Assembly: GCA_037833965.1 (NCBI GenBank)
Contig: AP031358.1
Location: 2,860,001-2,924,000 of the forward strand
Length of the DNA: 64,000 nt
Direction of reading: 5' to 3'
From: Marchantia polymorpha subsp. ruderalis
Lineage: Eukaryota; Streptophyta; Marchantiopsida; Marchantiales; Marchantiaceae
Shown: one piece after another, positions 25,290 through 36,479 of the stretch
How positions within the stretch are numbered: the first letter of the stretch is position 1
Layout: each line of letters starts with the position of its first letter
The notes under the pieces: model-generated
Databases searched by the model: none
The model's input: the letters and a program-made list of their open reading frames with translations, nothing else
What the model was told of the DNA's origin: nothing
Position numbers and translations under genes: made by a program

Positions 25290-28200
25290 ATTAACAGAGT
25301 TACTCATTCACTCTTATTCATACCATGCAACTAAATTATGTATATAGCTTAACCATAATGGATTAATGCTTCTTGACTTTGCAACAAAGTAGCTTTGAAA
25401 CCTTTTGGGTTATATGTATATAGATTTTATGTACTTCACATCAAATTAATTTTTTTTTATAAATTGTGGTATCAATTTAAATGCATTTTCGTGTATTGAT
25501 AGCTTATTTCACTGTTCAATTTGATGACTCAGAGAGATTTCTTTATTAGATGGTTTGCTCATACAAAGAATAAAAAAAAAATATCTTTGACACTATGATG
25601 TCTGCTTTCTCTTGATAAAATCAATAATTCTTATGAAAAAATTGATATTATGTTTTTTAGTAAATCAATATAAAAATACATGGTTTCTTATGAAGACTAT
25701 GATACTTTTTTGGCTATAGTCGAGTTTACAATTTTGAAAGAATATAATCATCTTTTTCTAAGGTATGGGCTCAATGAAATTTGGACACTCAAGGTTTTCA
25801 ATAAAAAAATGTGCATTTATGTATCTTATATTTGAAGTCATATCAAATTCTCTCATGTAAATATATAATATAAATAATAATATTTTTCTTTATAATTATA
25901 ACTGATCTACAGAAATTTACATGAAAATATGGTCTACAAACAACAGTCTTTGGTGTATTCGGTGAGAGATCTATCCCTATGTTGATGCTTTTGCAAATGA
26001 TTTGTTAATTGTTTGACATAAATAATTAGACTTATATTGTGTATGAAAATTTTCAAAAATACTGTTCTATTTAGATGATTAGAAAAATTAAATATTACTT
26101 GATTATCCATAAAAATATTTAAGAGCAGCTATTTTTCAAGCAATCCTTACTTCAATAGTTTTTATATTTCCTGTAAAAAAAAGTAAATAATTTAAATTTA
26201 AATTTATTATGAATAAATTAATTATGATTGACGGTTTTTTTAAAAAAATCTAAAAATTTAAAATTTTATTCAGATATAACATTTATAAATTTTACTTTTT
26301 CACCTCATAAAAATTTAAATATCCACAAAATTGAATTTGGATTTATAGTTTTAGGGTCTATCAAAATTTAAACGTATATTTCGATAGGAAGTTAAGCCAA
26401 AAAATTTATCATTATTTTTTACATCTGAAATATTTTTTTATAAATATTGAGGTGTTTAAAATTTAGTATATTTTTAATTTCAGATACTAAAATATACTCA
26501 ATTTTCATAACTTTTCTCAACTTTTAGTTTTAGTATCTATAAATACTCACCTTCGTTACTTATAAGTAACTTACGGATATATACATAGAACTGAAGCCTC
26601 AACCTTGGAACTCCACAAGATTCACCTTCTTTGTCATTAGTAAGAACATGCTTCTGTATCCGAAGCTTTGTCTAGATGTGATGACAAGTGATCTTCTACT
26701 CCCTGTTGCGAAATAGTAGACTCAAGATACAGTGTAATTTCCAAGAGGGACAAATTTGTTCTACTCGATAACCATTAATCTACATAATTATTCTTTCTTG
26801 AAATCAGTAAACCAAAACATATTCAGACACAGTTCTTTACATCATCCTGAATATAGAACATGGGTTTTACCAGCAATGACAGGGGAAGGATATTATCTGT
26901 TTTTGAAGCTATGTCAGGTAACTTCGAACCAGTCTATTTGAAGAGTCTGAGTATCTGATTCTTGAAGGATCCAAGCATGCAGATTTCATCACTTCACCTC
27001 CAGATAAACTGCATATGACTCGGAGCTCTTGAGTTGTTGGGAGCACGTGTTATAGGAAGAATGAGCTTCAATTATAGCTTATGACATTGATTTCTTCAGC
27101 AGATCTGAATCTATGAAGAAAAATATCGTGAACTCACTATTCTCTCCTGCTTTTGGTTTGTTGACAAGTAGCATCTCATCAGCACATCCCTTCAAGTTGA
27201 GTGTCGCCAGAATACAATTTTTGGAATCATAAATATTCCAAATATGGAACTTGGTTCTTGGTTCTTGGCTTTTGGCAATTGCTTTACGTTCCGTATCTTG
27301 TACGACGTACCCGAGTGGTAGACCTCTTGCTCGAGATCCAGTCAAAATTTGTTAATAGATGAAGTTGTGTTAACTTCATTGATCGGCAGTAATCGCAAAA
27401 GACTGAGGCTTTCCTTACATCACAGCTTTCAGTACATCTTAGATAATCTTCAGAGTTCAATGCAATATCTATCGAGTGGTTTCGGTTTCCTCGACGTTTT
27501 CATATTCGAGCTCTACAATGACTACACCTTGGAGGAATTTAACAGTGGCAAATCTAGTAGTCTCCAGGTTACTGATGCTCCTGCACTCCATTGTAGCTCA
27601 AATTTTCGTGTAACACCGATCTTAAAAACACCAGACATCAGTGGTATTCTTCCAGTTTATGGAAGCGGGCTGCATAACAGGTCCTTAACAAGTTAACACC
27701 AGTTATATCATTCTAAAGAGTCAAACAAGGTATAGAGCATAGTTATGGATTAAACCTGTAATTTGACCGTCAAGTAGAAGGTCGCTTGCAAATGATGTAT
27801 AGTCATGGTTAAGTTTCAAAACGAACGATGTGTTTCTTTAATGTGTCCAACCTGTCACGCAATCGATCAAAAACTGCTGTAATTTAGAGGGAATCTTTAA
27901 AGTTTTCTCTACTGACTGGTCTGATCAATTAGAAATTATTGTAAACATCATTCTGAATAATTCTGTAATTCGCTTGCAAATTATATATATTCCTGAATAA
28001 TATTTTTCTTGAATGTGTCCAACCTATCACGCAATCGATCACAACTGTGACAATTAACTACCTCGATTGGTAGTAATCGCAAAACGCTGAGAATTTCCTT
28101 ACATCCTTAAATGTACATTAGTGTCGTAGTTCTTAATTGCATATCATTAAATGGTTGAATATGCTGCATGTAAAGATGAGATCATTCCTCATGCTCGAGA

Positions 28201-28921
28201 TCGAGACGGAGTTGGAAACTTAATTCGATGAGGATGGCCCCAGATGATGAATTGCTGAGACACTCGTCGGTACATACATGAGTTATCCGTGGTCTCGTAG
28301 ATTGAGACGCGTTCTGCATATTCCTAGTTAAGATCTCATCTGATAGTACCAAAATCTGCTTACACAGTACAACTCTAGAATGACTAACCATTATGCCAAT
28401 CGTTCTCCCTAGCAAAAAAATTCCAGCTCTTCTATCGAGAATCACACAATCACTCTTGTTCAGAAGTGGAAACCCTTGCTTTTCCTCGTGTTTCTGGAAA
28501 ATACGAGACCTCTGACGCCCGTTCTAGACGGAAACCTTGTGAGATTTCAATTCATGTCACACACAAGGGCCTAAGGGGATGTTGATGCACCTAGTTTCTA
28601 GATAAAAGCGTGTGACATGCTGCGTTCGCTTAGCGAGTTGATTACACGAAATCGAATACCTGCTGCTAAGATACACACTCATCTTTGTTATTGATGTACT
28701 GCTCAATTCTTACCCGTGACAAAACTATTTAAACAGTTGATCCAAGATGGACTTACGGTAGGTACTCTTAAGGGTTTTCAAATCTCTTCTATACAGAATG
28801 TAAATGGGAATATATTGATTGGCCATTTCATAGGACGTATTGGTAGACAGATTTTTGTTTTGAAACAAAGTCCTTGTCAATTGTAATGAATTTGACAATT
28901 GGCTTCGGGAAGTGTCCGCCG
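25290..28921. other. AT-rich intergenic region
   Basis: Strongly AT-rich, especially 25430-26560, with no recognisable domain. From about 26580 to 28500 the composition is closer to genic. Two facing frames exist (27079-27345 on - and 27349-27696 on +). Neither shows a known motif or clear splice partners, so I do not call a gene. Confidence 0.4.
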
Positions 28922-29144
28922 AGATTCTGTAGCACTCATTTATTTACGGCGATGAATTAAATTTATTGATGTAGTCTTCTGGATCCAACAAACCAGATTC
29001 TGTAGCACTCATTTATTTCACGGGGATGAATCAAATTTATTGATGTAGTCTTCTGGATCCAACAAACCAGATTCTGTAGCACTCATTTATTTCACGGGGA
29101 TGAATCAAATTTATTGATGTAGTCTTCTGGATCCAACAAACCAG
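28922..29144. repeat. Three tandem copies of a 74-bp unit
   Basis: Units begin AGATTCTGTAGCACTCATTT at 28922, 28995 and 29069. The last two are almost identical; the first differs by one missing base and a few changes. The units are directly adjacent, so this is a minisatellite and not a CRISPR-like array. Confidence 0.9.
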
Positions 29145-29403
29145 GACCATTTCTAACATTCCTGTAACAAGCTTTTACGGCCTAACGAAGAACATTTTAT
29201 GGCATCACCCTGAGAACATTACAAGTTGCCCTAAACTTGAGGTTTTGGTTGTTCTTCTGATTTCATAAATTCTTATTCTCTCGGGGTTTTTGGGTCTTCT
29301 GAATATACACTTGTTGCAATATTTTACTTGGAGATACCCGTAAAATGTTGGCCATCGATTTTTGGCGTAAAACCTTAACGCGAAGACTAAAATCCCAAAA
29401 CTT

Positions 29404-29751
29404 TCAAGGCTTTGGGACACCAGATTTATAAGGAACAATCGCCTCCCGTTCAAGGACAGTTTCCGGGAAATACTCAATGCCCTTCAAAAAGCAGTTCCAA
29501 AAGATAGTCACTGTGTCGTAGAGGTCATTTGCATCTGGTAATAAAACCGTATGCGATGTCGGTGCTGAAGCCGAGTTGCCAGGAAAACCTAGTGATAACG
29601 CAATGGATTCTTCGCCGAAGCTAAACAAAACCAAGGCAACGTGCGATGTGTAGATTACCTGCGAGAATAAATCATCCAATCTGATCGACCGAACAAACTT
29701 GGGACACAAGCTTTTGCACATGCTTTCGGAATTCGGTTCCTGCTGCAACAC
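29404..29751 (-). CDS. Possible downstream exon of the ankyrin gene
   Basis: An open frame on the - strand ends 49 bases beyond the 3' end of the ankyrin/PGG frame. Near its upstream end is a plausible 3' splice signal (TTGCAG at about 29742). The sequence (SRVYTSH-style hydrophobic stretch VALVLFSFGEESIALSLGF, then an acidic tail) does not match a domain I know. It could be the last exon of the ankyrin gene, if a short intron removes that gene's stop. It could equally be unrelated. Confidence 0.25.
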   Translation of the reverse strand: MLQQEPNSESMCKSLCPKFVRSIRLDDLFSQVIYTSHVALVLFSFGEESIALSLGFPGNSASAPTSHTVLLPDANDLYDTVTIFWNCFLKGIEYFPETVLEREAIVPYKSGVPKP

Positions 29752-29799
29752 AGAGATTGATGAAGTTGCGGCGAATGGACCAGAACTGGCCGGCCTTCG

Positions 29800-32040
29800 T
29801 CACGAAACAGATGCGTAGATTGTCACGCCCACAATAGCCCACACGTGGATAACCAGATTCAACGACTTCATCTCACTGGAAAAGTCTTTCTGATCTAGAG
29901 GAATATCATGGCTAATCCCTCGGTTATTGCACGGCATACAAATAAGTCTCCGCGGAGCCTCGATAAACACCCCCTTAACCAGATACCACAGATGATCGAA
30001 CCGATTCTTGACCCCAACTTTGACGTCGCGGTACAGCTTGAACGTGTAGAAGATGCGGCGAAAGGCCTGGGTGAAAACGAGAAGACTACCCAAAATCGTG
30101 CAGACCGTCATGAGGGTCTGAGTGTCCGGAGGCAGGTTGCCATAGCCCGCCCCGACGAAGGCTCCCACTCCGGTCACGACACAGAAGATGAGGGGGACGA
30201 CGAGCTGGGCCTGCTCGTGGGCGAAGAAGACGCGCAGAGACGTGGACGTGGTGTAAAGGCTGCCGCCCGTGATGCGCTGCGTGGACGTGGTGTTGAGGCT
30301 GCCGCCCGTGATGCGCTGCGTGTTCTGCTGCGTGGTGATGGTCGTGCCCAGGCAGGACAGGATCGTGTACATCGAGAAGTAGAAGGACATGCAATCGTAG
30401 GTCCAGAAGAAGCGCACGGCCCGGGCATTGTACGGGAATTCGTTACCGAATGGCGGTTGCAGCAGAGCATTGAATGTTACCCCTCCAAGCAGCGCGGCCG
30501 CGACCAGCACAGCGTTGGCGGAGTTCTGGGCCCCATGCTTCATGCTGTTGACCTCGTTCATCAGAGGCTCGTTCCCCGGCTGGCGTTCGAGCATGTCGAG
30601 TACCAATTGTAATTGGATCGAGCTGTTTCCGAATTGCAAGCTGCATGAGGATCGGAGCCAAGCCAGATCTAGCGGGAGTACGACGGAATCGTTGTAGATG
30701 CTAGGTTGGAACTGGCGATGGTTGCAGAACTTCATGACCATTGTACGTAATGTCAAGGAGCTGCAGCAGCGAACTGCGAGGTGGAGAGGGGTGTCGGACA
30801 CACAGGTCGCCTCGTAGAATCGAAACCTTTTGGATTTCTCCCGGGTCCACCAGGAGTGCAATGTCAGTTCCGTCCATTGCGGCCGCGCGAGGTCGCCCGT
30901 CGATGTCAGTTCCGTCCATTGCGGCCGCGCGCGGTCGACTGTCGATGTCTGTTCCGACCATAGCGGCCGCGCGAGGTCGACTGTCGATTTCAGGACGGCG
31001 TTCACGTCCACTTCTGGGTGGGACACGAGGATGTCGAATGTCTCCATGGATTCCACTCTGATGGCGCAGTGCAGAGGCGTCATTCCGCTGCCATCGGCTG
31101 TGAGGATGTTCACATTTGCTTTCGGGCAATTGAGGAGGTGCGAGAGGACCTCTGCGTTGTCTTGTGCGGCAGCCAGGTGGAAAATCGTGTGCCCTTCCAT
31201 CGAGCAGTTGTACGTCAGGTAGTGGTCTATCACTCTGTCCTCTTTGGAATCTGTTTTACGATCCGAGAACATTGTACTAGTAAAAAGGTATTGCTTTTCT
31301 GTATCTTGTATCATTGACGTTTCCTGCAACTCCTGTCTTTCCAAGGTGTTCTTTTCTTCCCACTCTCCCTTTGATAAGCTTCCGTCAGTCCTTCTCCTTA
31401 ATTCCTCTATCTTCCGGTACTTCCCGGACTTCCGATCCTCCTGCTCGGAAGAAACGAGCTCTCGTCTGAAGAAACGAGCGCCGGAGACTTTCAGTAAAAC
31501 ATGGTCGCTCGGGAACAATTCAATAGGGCAATGTTTCCGCCACGTCAGGATGTCGATGAGCTTTTCGTCAGGACCAACTGCGCGGTTGATTTGTTCAGGG
31601 CACGCATCAATTAGTGTCCTGACCATGGCCAATTTGCAAACTCCTTTGGGCTTCATTACCTCCATGAGCAAAGGAGTGAGGTTCTGAACAGAGTCTTCTG
31701 GGCAAATGTCGATACCGGGAAATCTAATCAGTTCCTCGACGACCCTCTGGTGCCCTCCTCCTACTGCATAGTGCAAAGGTGTTCTGCGCAGCACTTCATC
31801 TCGGGCATTAACATCAGCAGTAGGATTTTCTCTATACCAGTGAAGCAAGGATGTGACGATGGTTTCATAGCCCCCATAAGCGGCGAGATGCAAGGCCGTG
31901 TGTCCGTCGGATGTGGCCACGTCGATCTTCTGTTTACCCACTGCAAGAATTTTTAACACTTCATCTTCGTTCCCCTTGGCTGCTGCCTCATGCAGTCCAG
32001 CGGTCTCATTCGCACCTGCACGATTAATTTCGTGTCCCAT
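29800..32040 (-). CDS. Ankyrin-repeat membrane protein with PGG-like domain, 746 aa
   Basis: The N-terminal half has ankyrin repeats: DGHTALHLAAYGG (about residue 45), RRTPLHYAVGGGH (about 84), EGHTIFHLAAAQDN (about 285), GMTPLHCAI (about 320) and SDTPLHLAV (about 415). A charged linker (about 190-280) separates the first two from the rest. The C-terminal third is membrane-bound. It opens with a PGG-like segment (NSANAVLVAAALLGGVTF...PPFG, with PPFG where PPGG is usual), followed by about four more hydrophobic helices. The layout matches plant ACD6/ITN1-type proteins of the plasma membrane or ER, which act in defence and salt signalling. This is family knowledge; the role here is unknown. Two in-frame tandem repeats lie inside the frame. 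The start at 32040 (MGHEINRAG) precedes the first repeat closely. Single long exon; an extra 3' exon is possible. Confidence 0.85.
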   Translation of the reverse strand: MGHEINRAGANETAGLHEAAAKGNEDEVLKILAVGKQKIDVATSDGHTALHLAAYGGYETIVTSLLHWYRENPTADVNARDEVLRRTPLHYAVGGGHQRVVEELIRFPGIDICPEDSVQNLTPLLMEVMKPKGVCKLAMVRTLIDACPEQINRAVGPDEKLIDILTWRKHCPIELFPSDHVLLKVSGARFFRRELVSSEQEDRKSGKYRKIEELRRRTDGSLSKGEWEEKNTLERQELQETSMIQDTEKQYLFTSTMFSDRKTDSKEDRVIDHYLTYNCSMEGHTIFHLAAAQDNAEVLSHLLNCPKANVNILTADGSGMTPLHCAIRVESMETFDILVSHPEVDVNAVLKSTVDLARPLWSEQTSTVDRARPQWTELTSTGDLARPQWTELTLHSWWTREKSKRFRFYEATCVSDTPLHLAVRCCSSLTLRTMVMKFCNHRQFQPSIYNDSVVLPLDLAWLRSSCSLQFGNSSIQLQLVLDMLERQPGNEPLMNEVNSMKHGAQNSANAVLVAAALLGGVTFNALLQPPFGNEFPYNARAVRFFWTYDCMSFYFSMYTILSCLGTTITTQQNTQRITGGSLNTTSTQRITGGSLYTTSTSLRVFFAHEQAQLVVPLIFCVVTGVGAFVGAGYGNLPPDTQTLMTVCTILGSLLVFTQAFRRIFYTFKLYRDVKVGVKNRFDHLWYLVKGVFIEAPRRLICMPCNNRGISHDIPLDQKDFSSEMKSLNLVIHVWAIVGVTIYASVS
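30241..30318 (-). repeat. In-frame 39-bp tandem duplication in the ankyrin gene
   Basis: Two adjacent 39-bp copies encode two copies of a 13-residue unit (TQRITGGSLNTTS type). They fall in the loop between predicted membrane helices of the PGG region. The length is a multiple of three, so the frame is kept. Confidence 0.9.
30860..30985 (-). repeat. In-frame 42-bp triple tandem repeat in the ankyrin gene
   Basis: Three adjacent 42-bp units encode a 14-residue unit (STVDRARPQWTELT type) inserted between two ankyrin repeats. Each unit carries a GCGGCCGCG core. The copies are close to identical, which suggests recent expansion inside a coding exon. Confidence 0.9.
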
Positions 32041-32738
32041 TCTGTCTGGAATTTGCTTCTATAGGACACAATCCTTCAAATGAACATCCAGAAATGTCCC
32101 AGGGTGAAATCAACACAGGCTTCAGAAACACTCACTTCACCTCGTCGAGCGATATGGAGGCGTGAAATTCTCGATGATACCTTGGGTAAGGCGAGGGCAC
32201 GCGGCAAGCAGCGACGTCTTGGTCCTGTCGATGTCAGACGACTCGACGACATGCGTCAAATTTGAGTCGCCTTTCTTGTTGGCAGCCTTCTCTGGCGTTG
32301 GACAGAAACAAGACTGTGTTCCACAGCTGAGGCCTCCATCAAGGCCATCGCCGTAGTCGAAGCTTTAAGATCGGGCCCCAGAGTCTGTACCATCCAGATC
32401 TGAAAGCATGGAGGCGCTGATTTTTGTAATCCTCGTGCCCCTACAATACTCCATCTTTGTGAAACATGGAGAACGTACAGACACTCGCCGGAGGCACCTG
32501 CAGATGCGAAGACAATCAACTAGTCTGACCTGCGTCCGGCGTGAACCCAATTTGATTCATGCGAAGGAAACAGCAGGCGATTTTTTCTAATTTTTTAGAC
32601 CCCTCGAGCCATGGCCGCATATGCATCCGCCCGGCGGTAAACTTCCAGATGAAGCATCGACCCAATCTACTTATTGTCTCACACACTATATATAACGAAG
32701 AATGGAAAAGAGTCATACTGGTCAGTAAGAAGTTTTCC

Positions 32739-33390
32739 GGGAGAACTCGTACGAGTCCCATGATATGAATTGCACGATCCACAATCCACCTCGTTGCGGA
32801 TCGTGCTGTCTTATTCCTTGACCGGACGCACTGCTGTGCATCCGGTCAAGGAGACCAATTTGGCTCCGGATGACTAGGTGAGGATCCAGACAATATTTTA
32901 TTCAAGTGTGAGGCAGAGTCTGGCAGGCTTTACCCCAAGATGCGAATACATTTGGTTCATGGGGAACTTTCGAGCTCATTACGGCCCTTTCCATGCTCAA
33001 GATGAGAGAACAGTCGAACTGCTTAGACCCAAATCAGAGCAGCAGACACCAGTTAATGATTTGAATACAGCACAAAACGCACGTACACAAAAGCTTGGAG
33101 AGTTGGAAGATTTCTGGGAGAACTCGTACGAGTACGACGATATGAATTGCGAGGATTGTGACAATGTCCTCGCAATCCACCTCTTTACGGATCGTGCTGT
33201 CTTATTCCTTATAGCAGTGCGTCCGGTCAAGGAGACCAATTTGGCTCCGGATGACTTGTTAAGGATCCAAACATTGTTTTATTCAAGTGTGAGGCAGAGT
33301 TGGCAGGCTTTACCCCGAGATGCGAATACATTTGGTTCATGGGGAACGTTCGAGCTCATTACGGCCCTTTCCATGCTCAAGATGGGAGAA
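32739..33390. repeat. Duplicated 270-bp segment
   Basis: 32739-33010 and 33116-33390 are diverged direct copies. Both begin GGGAGAACTCGTACGAGT and end with CAAGATG(A/G)GAGAA. The left copy carries frameshifting indels relative to the right one. The right copy reads openly, so it is nearer to the original coding sequence. Confidence 0.8.
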
Positions 33391-33567
33391 AGTGGACAGT
33401 GGAAGAACAGAAGTATTCATGCACAGTGCGATCAATCTCAACTTACCGAAACTCATCACTGTAAACTCCGAGACAAAAAGGTCGAAATGACAGACCCGAG
33501 TTTTTACTCTGAAACCTATTTCCTAGATAACTGCGAGACCCTCTACAATTTGCGAAGTAGACTTTAA
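32878..33567 (+). CDS. Hypothetical protein frame across a duplicated segment, 229 aa
   Basis: The frame spans the end of the left copy and all of the right copy of the 270-bp duplication. The part in the right copy looks protein-like (LFTDRAVLF, then RPVKETNLAPDD, then QTLFYSSVRQSWQALP and TFELITALSML). The part in the left copy is in a different frame of the same sequence and is probably not genuine. I do not recognise a family. This may be a broken gene whose true exon is about 33050-33567. Confidence 0.3.
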   Translation: MRIQTIFYSSVRQSLAGFTPRCEYIWFMGNFRAHYGPFHAQDERTVELLRPKSEQQTPVNDLNTAQNARTQKLGELEDFWENSYEYDDMNCEDCDNVLAIHLFTDRAVLFLIAVRPVKETNLAPDDLLRIQTLFYSSVRQSWQALPRDANTFGSWGTFELITALSMLKMGESGQWKNRSIHAQCDQSQLTETHHCKLRDKKVEMTDPSFYSETYFLDNCETLYNLRSRL

Positions 33568-33867
33568 GTACAGTAAATGCACGGCAGGAGTTTGCAGGGA
33601 CTTATTTCGCCAGTACTTTCGCCACCGCGGTCAACATCAGACGCCTGGTACTGCGTAAGGACTTGCTTTGATTTGAAGTTAAGTAATACAGAGAGACACT
33701 ATGAGCGAGTGTCTCTTTTCCAGTAGGGCGAACCTTTCAAAGACATGTTTCATGTCACTGAGATTTTCGTAGCTAAAATGTAATGAGTAATATATAAGTT
33801 TCAGATTTACTGTCTCTAGTGTTCTTGTTTATTAGAATTTGATATATGGTGCACTTTCTTTTCCACA

Positions 33868-33918
33868 ATCATCACAACATGAGCATATTGTGACACATTA
33901 TGCTCATGTAGTGATGAT
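33868..33918. repeat. Hairpin with 20-bp arms
   Basis: The arms 33868-33887 and 33899-33918 are inverted copies with one mismatch around an 11-base loop. The inner arm is ACATGAGCATA. Looser complementarity continues outwards for some 15-20 bases (CTTTC.TTTT against its inverse), so it may be the core of a small foldback element. Confidence 0.75.
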
Positions 33919-36479
33919 CAAAAGGAAAGCACGTGTGTAAGGAAAGCGAATACTAAATGTGTGTAAGGAAAGCACAGTTTATTGTGGTCAGCTCCTCTGC
34001 GTGCGCATAGAGTGTTTCTTGTCCACCAGGTCTTGACTACCATGACTCAATTACCTGCTCCTGCCATCAAGTGTCTTGAGAAGTACTTTGACTTATCGGT
34101 GCTCAACAAGACAGACCCTAAAAATCCCCCCTCAATGATCCACTAATGTAAGATGATCAAGGAGGATATCACGGCGCGATTTCATGAAAAGATTTTGCGA
34201 TTGAATGTGGAATTTTGTGTATAACTGTTTCAGCATTTTGCTAGTTCTGCTTTTCTGCCTTGAAGTCTGTTGACCTTAGATCTCTTCGAGACTCAATGCC
34301 ACCTCTATCGAAAGTGCACAGATTCCTACGCACTGTTAACCTGGGAGTCTACTAGTGAGGCCATCACTTCTGGTCATAATCGTTATAGTTCAGCTTCTAG
34401 GGCCTTTAACCTGGAAATCATTCAGAAGCAGAGACCAAAGCTCAGGTCTACTTTAGGAAAGGAAAGTATCATTGGAAGAGAGTTATGATGTGCAGTATGC
34501 ATATTAATATTTTCAAGTCTATAGTTGGGATAGTTGATCCTTGTAACTTGACATAGAAGGCCTTATTGACTCTAGCTAACTGAATCATGGTTTTGCAACA
34601 TTCTTCGCACTTCTAATGTGGATTATCATATCCACATTAGTTGGAGGTAACCATGTGTCTTTGGGCATTGGCGAACTTTACATGATATTTCACATTTTCT
34701 TATTTTGTGGATAGACGTTGAGAACGAATTTTATCAATCTGATTGCATCTAAATATATAAGACCTTTGTATGTTATCTATAAATATCATGCTTTATAAAT
34801 AACAGCTTTAATAATTTATTGCTAAGGAATGTGAAAAATTTTGATAAAATAATTCATCTTTTCTCTAGGTACGTGCTAAATGAAATGTTGACAATCAAAA
34901 GTTTCTTTGAAAAATATGCATTTTATACTTGGAATCATATTTTATTATTTCATTAGAAATTTTATTTGTAAAAATATAACTATAATTTATCTACAAAATT
35001 CTATTTGAAAACATTATTAATCTACAAACAACATAAATTGATGCATTTGCAAATGATATGTTGATTGTTTGACATAAATAGTTGGACTTATATTGTTTAT
35101 AATTTTGTTCAAAATTATCATTCTACTAAGATTATTGATAAAGTTTAGCAGCAGCTAATTATTTTCAAGAATTCTTCTCTCAATTGATTTTTTCTATAAA
35201 TAATGTTAAATGGAACACAAGAATCAAAAGATTCATGAAATAGAAATTACATGGTTCGTCATGATCGTACTATGTTTACGGTAATAAGTGTTTTATTCAA
35301 AAAATATATCTCTATTCAAGAAAGTTGTAACTTGTTCTTTTAAATGTACTTGGTAATTGAAAAACTAGGATTAACCCCCACTAGTATAACTAATCATACT
35401 TTTAACTCTAACTTGAGTCTATATCGAGTCGTGACTTATCTACTAAGAATCTTAGGTTAACTGATGTCGTGAAAACAACCCTCACAGTCTATTTAAATAC
35501 CCCTTAAGAAGTTAAAGAAGTAAATGTATCGTAGACACTTCTCTACACTAGAGGTAATTAAAACTAAACCGTAGCTTAAACAAGATAGAATTAAAATATA
35601 AGAAGGTAACAAAAGTTGCTAGTAATATTTACTTGTACTCCTCATACAATACCTGCGTAATAGCATAATATATAATATATAGCATCAATTTCATTGATTT
35701 TATCGTTCATCTTGAGAAACTCAAGCTTTATATCACACAACGCATCTTTGATAAATTGATACTTGATGTTGATATGTTTCAACTTGTTATACATCACTTG
35801 ATTTGTAACAAGATGTAACATATTTTGATTACCATTGTTATCATTTTTAGTTATTTAAAACTAAAGTAGAATTGTGACACTAAGGTTTTTAGAGAAGGTC
35901 ATTCAAACATGAAAACATAAATTGTGTAGATGTGCTATATCAACAATGGTTCTATTCTCTCTTCTATAACTTTTACTAATAAGTACAAGCTAATAATTCT
36001 TAATACTCATCACACCTTCCATTTTTAATGGATGGATGATGTGACGAATAATTTTAGAAAATACACAAATGACTTACGTGGAGTTTTCAACTAACACATT
36101 GAATCTTTACCTAATAAGTATATGGATCGTTGACGTGACAGTGTCAATTAACACATCTAATCTCAAACACGCGGATTGTTGACGTGACAATTATGACTTA
36201 GTCCATGCTAAAATAACAATAACTTCACATTGAGTAACCTTTACTTTAACTCTAACTAACAAAAAATGGTTACAAAAGGTTATTAATGTAACCATGAATA
36301 ACATGAGTGATGTTACTCACATCATTTCCATCATTCATTCTCCATATAATACACTAGGAGTGGATAACATGGAGAATGAATGGTGAAAATGAAATTTTAT
36401 CTTCTTGTACTTGTTGGTATGATCTTTATAAAGAAAAGAAAAAACTTTGCCAATATTTTTCATTTTCAGAATTTATGTT
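33919..36479. other. AT-rich region, probably decayed repeat and copia LTR sequence
   Basis: Low-complexity AT-rich sequence lies downstream of the copia RNase H remnant in that element's own orientation. Its 3' LTR would be expected here but I could not find its ends. A short hairpin (CTAATGTGGAT and inverse) sits near 34613-34640. A 22-bp inverted repeat flanks 36350-36368. Two GTTGACGTGACA motifs lie near 36131 and 36178. I see no gene. Confidence 0.35.

Noticed and set aside
27079..27696. Two facing frames that could be a gene (- and + strand)
   Set aside because: No known motif, no splice partners and no consistent codon pattern; left as intergenic.
28922..29144. CRISPR-like array
   Set aside because: The three 74-bp units are adjacent without spacers and the genome is eukaryotic; this is a minisatellite.
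29908..30612. 234-aa + strand frame opposite the ankyrin gene
   Set aside because: Shadow of the ankyrin/PGG coding sequence. The repeated part simply reflects the 39-bp duplication.
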